Source: Mansonella perstans
Taxonomy: Eukaryota > Nematoda > Chromadorea > Rhabditida > Onchocercidae
DNA: 64,000 bases
Reading direction: 5' to 3'
Assembly: GCA_037074765.1 (NCBI GenBank)
Contig: JBAMDO010000036.1
Location: 186,001-250,000, forward strand
In this document: piece by piece, positions 1 to 11,336 of the stretch
Numbering within the stretch: the stretch's first letter is position 1
Layout: each line of letters begins with the position of its first letter
Program-made: the position numbers and the translations under genes
Notes under the pieces: generated by a model
The model's input: only the letters and a program-made list of their open reading frames with translations
Database searches by the model: none
What the model was told of the DNA's origin: nothing

Positions 1-280
1 TGGAATTAATTATTCGACACAATAAATAATACATTAAATAGATTCAAAGAACACTAAGAAATTAGAAAATATCATTTGCTCTGATTGGAAAATATGAATA
101 TTGGATGCCATTCTTTTGCAACAAAATTTTTCATTTTCTTTTCAGTTTAAATTTCTTCCAGCCTTAAATTCTGGCTTCTCGTTTTGTTTTATTTCTCCTA
201 GAGTTATTCTTACAGTATGTTATTTCTTTTTTTTTTTTAAAAAACCATATTAGTTTTCTCTTTTTTCCTATATCATTAAG
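1..280. other. upstream intron or 5' end of the mL49 gene
   Basis: No convincing coding exon is visible. The stretch is AT-rich and ends in a pyrimidine-rich acceptor (AG at 279-280) feeding the first recognised mL49 exon. The missing N-terminal exon with the mitochondrial targeting peptide probably lies to the left of the window. Confidence 0.4.
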
Positions 281-1278
281 TTTACCAATGCTCCACTTAA
301 TCGTAATCCAAATTTACGGAGAATTATTTTAGAGCAAATACGAAGCAAAGCAATTGAGATATCAGTTGACTGGAAGTATGTACAAAGGCTCATGCCTAAG
401 AAATTGATTCCTGATGTGCCGAAACATGATAAATATCCAACACCTAGTGGTTGGAGACCGCCGAAACGTATTATTTCTTCCTTTCTTTTTCCGCTTGTTA
501 TTTTTTAAGAATCAGTTTTGCGCAGTTGATTTCCAGAATCGTTATTTTGTTTAAGTCGTTCGTAAAAAAATTTAATTTTTTTAGCTCGGCCAGATTTAAC
601 ATTCTACATAGAACGAAGTCGTGATCACTTGTTACCACTTTATTTGGAAACAAGAAGAGACGAATTAGATCCAGAGACATTGGAATTTAAATACGTTGAG
701 TTGGTAGTGGTGAGAAAAATTCATGGCGATATATTCGTGTGTTCTACTTTCTTTTTTTTTTTTTTAATTCATTAATCAACTTAAAGTTATTGCATTCTGC
801 TGAGCTTGGGAACAGTGCTACTTAAGCTTACTATCAGTAGGAAATTTTCATCGTTCTATCACGTAACCAGTTTCACCATATTCAATAAATTGCTTCAATT
901 ATGATCTGTAAAATCGATTTGTTAGATTTGAGCTACATAATCAAATTTCTTTAATTTCTTAGAAGATCAACTAGTAAATAAATTCCTAAAAATTTTTCTA
1001 TGGGATATCATATATAATGTAATACGTAGCTTGTCTATTCCCAACTTTTCCAATGAAACAAACTTTTGTGAAATTTTGTTGAAAAATTACTGTATTTTTT
1101 GTAGCGAAAAAAAAAAAGGATTTACATTAAGGAATGTGAAAAGAAAATACGAGAATATTTGGAAGAATATTTGAATCATCCGATCGCGACACATGTTGAT
1201 GAACTGAAAGGATTCATTCGAATAAAGGGTGCTGATCGTGCTATAGTTGAGCAGTGTTTATATGATTTTGGTTTTTGA
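281..1278 (+). CDS. mrpl49: mitochondrial large-subunit ribosomal protein mL49 (5' partial)
   Basis: This is a structural protein of the mitochondrial ribosome large subunit (IMG2/mL49 family). Three exons join in frame: 281-467, 585-736 and 1105-1278 (stop TGA 1276-1278). The first encodes a WKYVQRLMP...IPDVPKHDKYPTPSGWRPPK block, which is the family signature. The second encodes FYIERSRDHLLPLYLET and VVVRKIHGDIF, and the third ends ELKGFIRIKGAD...LYDFGF, matching the family C-terminus in order and length. The start codon and targeting peptide are not in the window. Exon 3 opens with an 11-A run that gives a short Lys/Arg-rich insertion relative to the vertebrate protein. A polyadenylation signal AATAAA lies at 1301-1306. 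Assignment rests on motif recognition. Confidence 0.85.
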
Positions 1279-2386
1279 GCCATGATTAATTGTACTATGG
1301 AATAAATGTTATTTGTAGCCAAGGTTTCGTTCCATGTACAATCTGTTTCATTAGATGAAATTCAATAAATATTTCTCATCATAATGATTTTCCGATATCA
1401 AAAGTTATTGGTATGCTTTCTGGATCTTTTCGATATTGTAAGCATTTTAAACAATCATAAAAAAAATTAATTTAAAGCAATAAAAGTAATGCTCACTTTC
1501 TTTCCTATTTATGATTTGAATAATAGTGTTAAGAAAAAATATTTGAAATGTAGATTTGATATTCTGAGACGTTATCATTTCGGATGAATATTTTCATTTA
1601 TTTATACCTTTTTTATCAATCCCTTATTCCTGATTTTGAAAAGAAAAAAAAAAGTTGAACTAAATATTCACCCTTTTTCAGGTATTAGTTGTAATATAGC
1701 TAACTTTCTTAATCTCTAGACATTATCATTGTGCTAAATGATTTTATAGCTAATTGAATTGCGATGTTAGGAACAATTCATTATCTTAACAATAAAAATT
1801 GGGACTGTAATTGAAGGCAATTTATGGCTTCTATTTTCAATTATAGGCGTAAATGTTAAGTTATTAGTGACTAAACCATGGAATAACTTTGTTGTAAACT
1901 GAGGCAAATAATGATAGGTCTTACTTTACAAACGCAAATTATTTAAGTTTGATGTAAAAATTACTTGAATGGAAGGAAAAGGAAAAGGAAGTTAAGCTGT
2001 AATTTTTCTTTCTCATTGAGAAAAGTGTAAATTGTTTATTAGAAGACTTGGCTAGATAATTTGAATGCCTGAGAATTAATAAAAAAGAAATATTGATTGG
2101 AATTAGTGATAGCAAATAGCAAATTTTTCATAAGTTGAAAATATGATGGAAAATTTAAGTAAGTTCACATTTGATAAACGTCTTGTAATTAATTTTCTCA
2201 ATTTCAAATGATTATGAAGACAAACGTTATGTTTCCTACTTTTTTTTTTTTTTGAACGTAAGAAATTTTTCTGATCAATTAAATTTACGTCTCATCTATT
2301 AGCATTCATTATACGTCTATGTTAGCACTATTTTTCATTCAGTGAATTTACATATTTCATTATTTCATGTTATTGTATCATTTTCA
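1279..2386. other. intergenic region
   Basis: This AT-rich spacer holds the AATAAA at 1301-1306, a likely poly(A) signal for mL49, and several poly-A/T runs such as the one near 2240. No coding exon or RNA gene was recognised on either strand. Confidence 0.6.
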
Positions 2387-2387
2387 G
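2377..2387 (+). other. probable trans-splice acceptor (5' end of the 2414 gene)
   Basis: A strong nematode acceptor, TTTTCAG ending at 2387, lies 26 bases before the ATG at 2414 with no upstream coding exon. Spliced-leader addition is the usual reason for such a site in nematodes. A conventional 5' UTR intron is the alternative. Confidence 0.45.
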
Positions 2388-2413
2388 GTTGATTTTGAGC
2401 TTGTTATCTTTTA

Positions 2414-4723
2414 ATGAATAACGACAAGTGGTGGGCTGATAATGATTTGCCACCACCATCCATGCGAAAGAGCCATACGCATAGTTTTCAGCGACATTTT
2501 TCTCCTTCATCATCCACTTCAGCGCAATTTCAACCACAAAGTTATCAACCGGAAGAAACAGATAGAATTTTGGAGCAACGTTCGACAAATTTAAACATGG
2601 ACAGAAATATAGATCAAATGGAAACGTTATCATCCTTGGAGAAGCGGGCAAAAATGCTAAGAAGGATGAATGGTGAAAGTGAACATTTAAATTTAAATTC
2701 CTCCTTGATTTTTAAAATTTTTCCGCAAATCTTCTACAGGTTGATGAGAAATTTATCTGGAATAATTAGTTAGTCTTAGTTTTTTCTTTTGCCTATTCTA
2801 TTCTCTTTATGTTTCTTTGAGAAACAGAAAATTTTAATAAGTAGTACTGCATTTGTACTTATATATTGTGATAGGTACTTCTGTTACTGTACAGTTTTTT
2901 TATGTTTTCTTTTTAATTGATCAGAGTTACACTTGTTTTAAGGTCAGGAAACGCCTTCAGTGAGTGAAATAGAACAACGATTAGCGAAACTTTGTGAGCT
3001 ACCGGTAGAGGATATCAAATATCCCAGAGTATGTTTAGCAAATCATTGCAATATTAGGATAAAGTTTCAACCCAGTTTTGGACGATATGTCTTACATTGC
3101 TGCCGTTTTGGCATATTAAATTATGCAGTAAGAGAGTTTCATTTAATCATGACATTTCCCTTACAATGTTAATCAACTTTCAGTCTATTATTATAAATGG
3201 AAATAAAGCTGAAGAAGAAACGGCTGAAAAACTGATTAGACGAGCAAGAGATGAAGCTGCGTTAGAGAGAGACTGGGACTGTGCTGGGAAATCGGAAGAC
3301 ATGCAAGTTAATCCGGAAGAATTCCTTAAAATGCGCAGAAGTGATGCCTCCATTTCAAATGGTATACCTATTTGTAGCTATCAGTTTTATTTCATTTCAT
3401 ATAGCAGAAATTTATTCCAATAAATCTTTTATAAAAAATTTGTGTACATGTGCAATAGCTAAGTTCTAAATAGTTAATTTGTATCGTATTTTCGATCAAG
3501 TAATTAATTAACATTCCACAGGGATCTTATTCCACTTTAAATTCAGTTCTTAAGTTGTAAGGGAAAAGGAAATGAAATATTTATTTAACCAGGACTATTT
3601 TTACATAGAAATTTCATTTTCATTTCTATATCCTAGAAAAATAATGCATTTGTTATCTTCTATCTGAAACGAATCGTTGGTAATTTTTAATAAAAATTAT
3701 TGCCAATTGAGAAGTAATTGCTAAACTATAGATTTTGTAGAGATGAATGAAGAAATACTATCAGACATGGATATGATGGGTCAAGATACTATTCGAAATT
3801 TGAAACAAATACAGCGAACGATGAAGTTAGCCAAGCAACGAAGTGCAGAAGTAGCTAAGCTGACACACATAAGCAACGACAACAGTTCGATGGACAACGA
3901 AATTGAAGAACTAATGAAATTAGGTATGAAGAAATCTGCTATATTCTTATATTGATTGTAAACATATATTATTCAATCCAGTGAGACTCTGAACTTTATT
4001 AAAAGTGCCTGACCAGAAACACCGCATAGTTAAGTGATTTTCCCTTTTTTTAATGATATATCATTTCCATGAGCATGCTCTTGCATAACTGAGATCATGC
4101 ACAAATTCTCCTCCGCATCACCACATCTTGAAAATTATATGCTTACTAAGCCTCATTTAGGCCAAAGTGACAAAAGATCAGAAAAAATAAATCTTGAAAT
4201 CTATTCTTGATTGTTTATTAAGCCTCATTTTAGCCAATCGAAGTAACGAAAGATCGGAAAAGATAACTGATGAATTGAGCAAATTCTGGGAGACCAGACT
4301 GCATTACGAGACGCCTTCTGAATCCAGCTCCAAAAGCGAAAATCCCGAAGATGAAGCCGAAATCGATTGTGACGAATTGCAGAGGGTACGTACAATCTTT
4401 ATTAACAAATTATAGCTCTTCCTATTTATTTATGCTCATGTGCCACATCTATTTTTCTTTCCTGAAAAAAAAAGACTTAAAAATCGAACATTTTCAAATT
4501 TTAATTGTTAAAACTGTTACGTACTTTCCGACACGTTTAAGTGATGTGTAAAATCCATCCTTGGTTCACAGATCATTTCCGTTATTCATTATTGGGAATA
4601 TTTTGTTTTAAGGTTATATTGGAAGCTGAGGAAGCGGAGAATGAAGCTATGCAAATGGTAAAAGAGGCAAAGAAAAACGACAAGAAAAGCAGTATACTTT
4701 CCAGAATTTTTCGTCCTCGATGA
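2414..4723 (+). CDS. coiled-coil protein, possibly ANCHR/ZFYVE19-like
   Basis: Six exons join without a break: 2414-2672, 2943-3028, 3184-3361, 3741-3923, 4234-4385 and 4613-4723, giving about 322 residues. The N-terminus is polar and Pro/Ser-rich. Residues 94-115 (SEIEQRLAKLCELPVED) resemble the MIT-interacting motif of the abscission/NoCut regulator ANCHR. It is followed by TAEKLIRRARDEAALERDW, a charged helical region around QRTMKLAKQRSAEVAK, an acidic Ser-rich stretch, and a second helix EAEEAENEAMQMVKEA before a basic tail ending RIFRPR. The order of short helices parallels ANCHR, but neither the FYVE finger nor the C-terminal B-box is present. The family call is therefore tentative, and it could be an unrelated coiled-coil protein. 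The acceptor of exon 5 is duplicated upstream. A poly(A) signal lies at 5032-5037. Confidence 0.65.
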
Positions 4724-5489
4724 CTGTATATGTCATCCAATGTATCATCACTTCAACGTTTTACAGCAGAATTGCTCTAACGGAAAATTAATTATGATTG
4801 AAATATTTCAGGATAACAATGCAGTGTAGCATTTTAGTTTTCGCATTACACTGAGCGAAGACTGAAATTATTACAAACACATCTAGAAATTTACAGTCAA
4901 ATTATGTAGTACTATATTGCTTATCATTTTTATAAGTGGTCATATTTCCTCTGGTTGGATTTATATTTCGCAGATTTTTTTCCAAGTACTACTTTTTTTA
5001 TGCTAAATATATCCAATTTTCTGTTATAATTAATAAAACAAATAATAATAATACTGATCATGTCGACTATCGAGTGCCTCAAACCTTCCTAATTTAAATG
5101 TGCATTTTTTTCTTTAATATTTAAAGGCATCCTGTCTTGTAACATAATACAAAAAGTAGAAGCAATAGCAAAAGTTCTTTTTTTTCGACATCAAATAGCT
5201 ATATGATACATTTTTGACTTCTTGTTTTATGTTACCATTTCAAACAAATGAAAGTATAATAACGTCTAAAATTTTACTTCTGTTTTCACTTTTTTCCAAA
5301 TACCATCAATGCTATGCATACATACAAAAACTTCATGATATTAAATCTTTCTGTTTCTCTTCGGGAAAGCAGAACACTCCAATTTATTCGTTCCCTTGCT
5401 TGTGCATTTTGAAATATTTCACTTACTGTATGTTGTTTCTTTTTAAATGTCATTTGGAACCGTGAATGATTATTATTTAGGTATCATAC
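4724..5489. other. convergent intergenic region
   Basis: This spacer lies between the converging 3' ends of the coiled-coil gene (+) and the 5-alpha-reductase gene (-). It includes AATAAA at 5032-5037 on the plus strand. A chance open frame around 5214-5465 has no recognisable features. Confidence 0.6.
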
Positions 5490-7389
5490 TTAAATAATAA
5501 ATGGTATAAAGGCTTTGCGATCCTTCGGATAGTTGTCAAACTTTTCCTGGTACCACCTGAAATAATATTCCACCAACTTGAAAATTTTTATTAGCTAATA
5601 ATCCTTCGTCATATCCTCCTTGCATAAATTGAAATTTTTAAGAAAAAATCACCTGTGATGATGATAAGCACGTGGTGCAAGGTTGCAGAATGTGAAAAAT
5701 GCGAAAGCAAAAGCAGGTAGTGTCCGTGCTAGTAAGGCGTAACCGATCCATTCAACACATTCCCCGAAGAAATTTGCTCCAGAGATATATTTGAACAAAC
5801 CACCATATGGTATTTTATAACCTGATTTCCCATCTTTTCGCAAATTTCGTAGTATTGAATCGGATGTGACATTAATTATCATTCCAATGATAAATATTAA
5901 TGTGCCTATTGCGAATAATTCTAATTGTGTCTTTGAGATATAACAAAACTACATCAGTATTTACGGAAAATGTAATATAGGTTATGTCGAGAACAAAAAT
6001 ACATACAAAATACCATTTATTAGGAGAAAGATTTCGATATTCATTTAATAACCAACAGTAATATCCAAATTTAATATAGATGTTAGGGAGAAATCGAAAA
6101 ATGTAAATGCCTACCTACCAATGAAGCAAAATACAACGTTTTTTGGTGATTCGATATATAGAACATTAGCAGAATGCCATTTGCCTTGCATATAACCATT
6201 AACAGTACAGAATAGAAAAGCTAATAGAAAGACATGTGCAGGAGTCCCTGTACCTTGTTTGATTAGTACTGGATAAATGAGAGCTCTGGAACTAATTTCG
6301 CACCGTACAAAAAAGATATCTAAGATGTATCTTTTTTAAAGCTTTTTAAAACTAAAAATAAAACTTTTAAAGCTTTTTTCGTAAAGAACAGAAGAAAAAT
6401 GGATAATTCTTTTTGTCAAAGAAAAAAAAAAAGGAATGAAGAATTATTAAGCAAATATTATTCTCTTCGAAATAGTGCAAATCAAAATACCTGTTGATAT
6501 AATGCAAACAGAATAAAATAAGGATAAATGCATTGATAAAAGGTAGATCAATACCGGTAATAAGATAGTAAAAAGGTATGTACAATGATGGTAGTTCTTG
6601 TATAAACCATGCCCATTTAGCTTGTATTATTGGTACCTAAAAATATCAGAAATAAAAGAATGAAGTAGTGAAATGTACAGTTGTAGTAATTTTAATGGTA
6701 TCTTTAAAATTGTTTCACATTTGAATAAAATATTGTAATTGTTGATTACTTATGGTATGCAATTATCTTACAGTTCAGCACAATTATGTAATTTTATTAA
6801 AAGAAAGGAGTTGAGACAATTAATTCACAAAATTATCTTATTTATACCGTATATTTGATAATAAAATAATTGCAGTAATAACAATAAACGTGAAAGCACT
6901 AGTATGGTATGGCTATATGGCATAGTTTTAGAATCTAAGTTCTCTGATCCTATTTCAAAAATATTTTCTTAGTTCTTAATAGGCTTATCTTCACGCAGAG
7001 TGCTATCAATATATGTGATCAGAACTTTCCTCATTTTATAATTTATTTAAAAACTGTAAATTCTTAGGATATCATTGTCATTTTATAATGATATCCAAAA
7101 TATTACGTTAAAATTCTTTATTAGACAGTATTTTCAACTCTCCAAGAATTATAAGTTTCTTAAATCTCGTGATTGATTTTCCGCATTGATCAGTTAATTA
7201 ACGTATATTACTTCACAACAGATATCTTATCCAGTTGGTCTATCAATTACTACTATCAGAAAATAAAAAAATAACCAATAGATGGGATTGCTCAAAGTAT
7301 CGTCCATAAGGAGCTTTGAAACCCGAGATTAAAAATATGAAGGTAATTGCACCACTGATAAGCATACCATATGATAGCATTTCGATCAT
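5490..7389 (-). CDS. 3-oxo-5-alpha-steroid 4-dehydrogenase (steroid 5-alpha-reductase, SRD5A1/2 type)
   Basis: The family reduces the delta-4 double bond of 3-oxo-steroids with NADPH in the ER membrane. Five exons join in phase on the minus strand: 7389-7276, 6636-6491, 6285-6119, 5905-5653 and 5556-5490, giving 248 residues, the normal family length. Family landmarks appear in order: PYGRY at 27-31, WFIQELPS in exon 2, HYINRALIYP across the exon 2/3 junction, FCTVNGYMQG in exon 3, LRNLRK at 161-166, GYKIPYGGLF at 171-180, SGANFFGE at 184-191, and PRAYHHHRWYQEKF at 220-233. The C-terminus ends KAFIPFII. Several hydrophobic segments fit a multipass membrane enzyme. TECR-type enoyl-CoA reductases share the fold but lack this C-terminal block, so SRD5A1/2 is preferred. 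The substrate in a worm is unknown. Confidence 0.88.
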
Positions 7390-8338
7390 CTTATCCAACT
7401 ACTGTCCGTTTTTTCGACAAAAATTTCGAGCGAAAGGTTAAAGGTCAAACGGTCCTTCTGCAATTAGTTATTGTTAAAATAAAACTTCATATACTACTCT
7501 TGAATATTGAAACTTTTCAATAAATGGTAAGACATTTCAAAGATTAAACACTACGTCAACAATTACCTTCCAGCAAAATAGTACATAGAAGACGTAATGA
7601 TGCTGGCTGAAACCATTGTTACTGATCTAAAGCTGTGGCTTGGTAACATCAGTAGTTTTACGAAAGATACCAATAAATCTTTGTTAAAAATTGAGGGAAA
7701 ACAAATAACTGTATTAATGTCACGTCACGTTTGACCCCGAAGGATATTGTCACGTAAACAATCATATGTTCATCTTTGTCCATTTTTTCATTGCTGGTCT
7801 GTTAACGTAGCACAACACGTCGTTGCAGATGGTTTTATCTATCATGAGTGACGATGCATGAAATAAGGTTGGCGGGCGTTGCGTTTGCATTTACGTAGTT
7901 CACCCCGTGTGAGAAGTACTGCTGACGTTTTGCATGTTACATGATACACGCAAAACGTCAACAAAATTAGTTAATTGTTTACTTATATTATCTACTTATA
8001 AGTGTCGTGATATGTCAGCATCTTTTCAAATGTTTATACTGTCAGCTTCATTTACTTTTTTGCTTTACATTGCTTTAGATTGTTTTAAAGTTATCATAAA
8101 AGATCAATCATAAAAGAAATTGCATATCACGTATATATATATATATATATATATAACGTTAAAGATGTTGCTGAATGCGTCTAAACGTTCATTTGCTTTA
8201 TTAATTAAATTTTTTGAAGGATACGTAAACGTGATTATTGGAACGTGTTTATTTTAAACAATCTATTATGCATTAATTTGACACAGATTCCAGATTTCAC
8301 ATGTTTGCATTCCGTCAAAAAGTGCAATTTAAATTCTG
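7390..8338. promoter_or_regulatory. divergent intergenic region (putative bidirectional promoter)
   Basis: About 0.95 kb separates the starts of the minus-strand reductase and the plus-strand gene at 8339, so both promoters must lie here. Stretches around 7730-7960 are less AT-rich than the flanks. A (TA)n microsatellite occupies about 8132-8155. No specific binding site can be named. Confidence 0.4.
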
Positions 8339-10598
8339 ATGGCTGATAAGGTTACCATTTCTGTTTTACGTTTAGTTTTTACGCCAATTGCTCATCTTTT
8401 TTTTTTTTGTAACGAACCCGAATCATTTAAATTTTTTTAAACTTCAAGAAAAAGTTTGTTTATTCGAACGATGCTCTTTCAGGCCAACTCTTACTCATCT
8501 GAAAGCTTTTCAAATAATTCCTATATGTTTCTGCAGTTGAAGTTTTAGAAAGTATCACAAATATTGTGATAATTTTTTCTCTTGTTGGATAAATTAAAAA
8601 AATTTTCTTGTGATTTAGAGAAATTCAAAATACATGCGAAATTTTTTTTGGAAAACTAATCATTTCCATTTGATAATAAATGTTTAAAATGATGCTTAAT
8701 TAACTATTCATTTGTATTTTTAGTAGTTCTTTGTTTTTGAAATCATTTTTTGCTTGATGTATTTTTGATGATTGCAGATTACAAATATAACACTTGCACT
8801 GGGGCGATTAGAACAACAGTACGTGGAACATAAAGAAAAGTTCGAAAAATGGAAACTAAACAATATGTACCTTTTTTTTCAATTATCAAACAACCTAAAT
8901 AACATTCTTTTTTATGGATATTTCTAATAATTAATTGAATATTAGGCAATAATAGCCGTATAGTGATTAATTTTGTTTCTTTTTTTTAAACAGTAATGCA
9001 ATAAGAAAGTAATTAATAAATTACAACGTTTAAAAAAGCTGTTGTTTCTGTTGTTGAAGCATTCTATTGCTCAATTAAGAATGAAAAACTTGAGCAATTT
9101 TTGATTTTTTAAGAGCACAATGCGGTACGGAAACATATAATAAATATGTAGAGGAGTTCAATGAATGGGAGAAAGGTGTCAAGGAACAACAAAGACAACT
9201 GATTGAAGAGCGTAATAGTTTGATCGCACCACAAGATTTGGACACCACATTAGGTGCGTTTTATTATGTTAACTAGTACTGTTTATTCATTATCGAGTAT
9301 GATGCTTTATTTGTTTTTTTGGATAAAATTTATAGTGACATGTTATTTAATTGTGATCGTGATTATAGTGTCATATAATTCAGAAATGTTAAATAATCTT
9401 ATCTAATAATTTCTTACTGTTGTACGAAGCAATAGGAAATGAGATAATAACAACAATAATAATTGATGAATCAATAATTGATAGCACTAATCTGAATGCT
9501 GAAGATATCGAATAAAAAAAGCTACAAGTAAACATATGCTACATTAGATATGAATGTAATGTTCATAAAGTATAGTAGTAAATTAGGTGAAAAATCATTG
9601 CTTAGTATTATTTAAAATACTAAAAGTAGTCATTTTAATATCTTTTATTATTTAAAAATTTGCTGCAATTATGAAAATATTGTTACTAAATGTAATGTTT
9701 AGATGGTTTGTTGGCACAGATTTCACCGAAGGATTTTATTCTTGCTGTTGTAATGATGACTAGCAAGGATCCTACATTTTTCCCTGCACTACTTTCTGCT
9801 CTGCAGAAAGTACAAGCATATGGTAAATTTCACTTTTTCTTATGCTTTGAAAATGAAGTAGTAAATGTTAGGGAAGAATGTTTAGCATAACATTTACCTC
9901 TCGGAATACAAGCTTCTTTTTTTCACGTTTCCTCATAGATTAATATGATATTGAACAGAGCAGTAATTATTAATGAAATGTAGGGGACACATCATACTAA
10001 CGAGAATTTCTCATTTTTTCTTTTTTGCGGATAACTGGAGAGGAGAAAGAAAAGAAAGAAAAAAATGAAAATATTTTGAAGTAATGTTTTCTTCAATCAT
10101 AGATGGAGCACGACAAGCAAGTATATATCAGGCATATGCAGCTTCAGCAGCATCTTATGCTCCAGCAGCAAATCGTCAATATCCCTCACAAATTCAGTTT
10201 TCTAGTACCAAAACGATGACGACCGGTAAGTATTTCCTGATTATGAGATATGCTGTTTTCTGCCACCTTTCCCAGTAATTTTTTCTGAGATGTTTTCCCA
10301 ATAGTCATTTTGCTATGAATTCTTTCTAGTATTTTTAACAGATAATGTTTGATTATGTATGACTTTTACTATTTTTATTAATTTATTATGAGCTGTTCGG
10401 ATTATAGCGAATCCATCGCATCCATATGGTGCTTTACGATCTGATTTAATTGATGTAACTAAGCGATCCTATGATCGACTACTTGGGACCACGAAAGGCG
10501 ATGAACTTGCTGCACACAAAAGCTATCGGGCTCCTTCACCAGTTCGTGATTATCGAAATCCCTCAACATTACCTTTTCGCGATTTTAGTCAAGCATAG
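8339..10598 (+). CDS. unrecognised coiled-coil / Ala-Pro-rich protein
   Basis: I do not recognise this protein. Six exons join in phase: 8339-8350 (only four codons, MADK, the least certain), 8778-8866, 9114-9253, 9703-9822, 10103-10225 and 10408-10598, giving about 224 residues and ending in TAG. The N-terminal half is charged and helical, with evenly spaced Tyr/Trp (LEQQYVEHKEKFEKWK, then YNKYVEEFNEWEKGVKEQQRQ). The middle holds a hydrophobic helix pair (SPKDFILAVVMMT...FFPALLSALQK). It then becomes Ala/Tyr/Pro-rich and ends with RAPSPVRDYRNPS, an Arg/Ser-Pro tail suggestive of a nuclear or RNA-processing protein. That last point is inference. Open frames continuing to about 10737 are 3' UTR shadows. 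Confidence 0.6.
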
Positions 10599-11336
10599 CA
10601 GTAATTACGGAAATGTTATGTTATTTAGCTTGCTGATAAGATCAGATTTAATGATTAACTGCCAAGTGGAAGAAGCCAGGAAGAAATTTTTTGCTCATAT
10701 GTTTGTAAGTTGTTTGATTCCTATAATTTGTTGCTGAATTTTGTCCTTTTTTATATTTCGAAAGTTGTTTCTTGGTTATGTTTTTAAATTTTTATCTGGC
10801 AAGTGCACCATTTATTTCAAGTATAAAATTAAAGCATGTATGCATGTGGTTATTTCTGGCAGAACAGTAATATTCTTTACTTAATATACGTACATTACAT
10901 AATATAAAATTCTCATGCTATTAAGATATATTTACTGTTATTATATAGTGAGTGCGTTTACTACGCTAAAGCCGCGCGATCATATCGATATGGAAAACAT
11001 GTAATGATCGCAAAAACTTTAATGAAAGTTTGATAGAAGGAACCATTTTCGTTGGATTTTTCAAATTTGCAGTAAATACATGATATAAAGATATAGAAGC
11101 ATAGGTGTAATGTGATATCTAAGATATTATACAGTTTCATAGGAAGTACTGAATGATTATTGATATTTAGTCGTTCGATAGAACTTACATACTAATGTTG
11201 CAGTATTAATAATTTCCAAAATTAGTGAAATCTCTTTAATAGCCTAGTGTTTTATTTATGAACAAACGAGTAATGATATAGTTTTTCATATATTACTCCT
11301 GATATTTATTTCATTTAGTTTAATCAAATTGTACAG
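10599..11336. other. intergenic region with acceptor just before the next ATG
   Basis: This is a 0.74 kb AT-rich spacer between two same-strand genes. It ends in an AG at 11335-11336 directly before the ATG of the RING gene, which could be a trans-splice acceptor although its pyrimidine tract is weak. The spacing is too long for a typical nematode operon but does not exclude one. Confidence 0.4.

Noticed and set aside
6001..6080. Possible extra exon of the 5-alpha-reductase (minus strand, YYCWLLNEYR reading)
   Set aside because: It has no acceptor and no phase match. Exon 6285-6119 joins directly to 5905-5653 and gives the expected FIG-TLIFIIGM family text.
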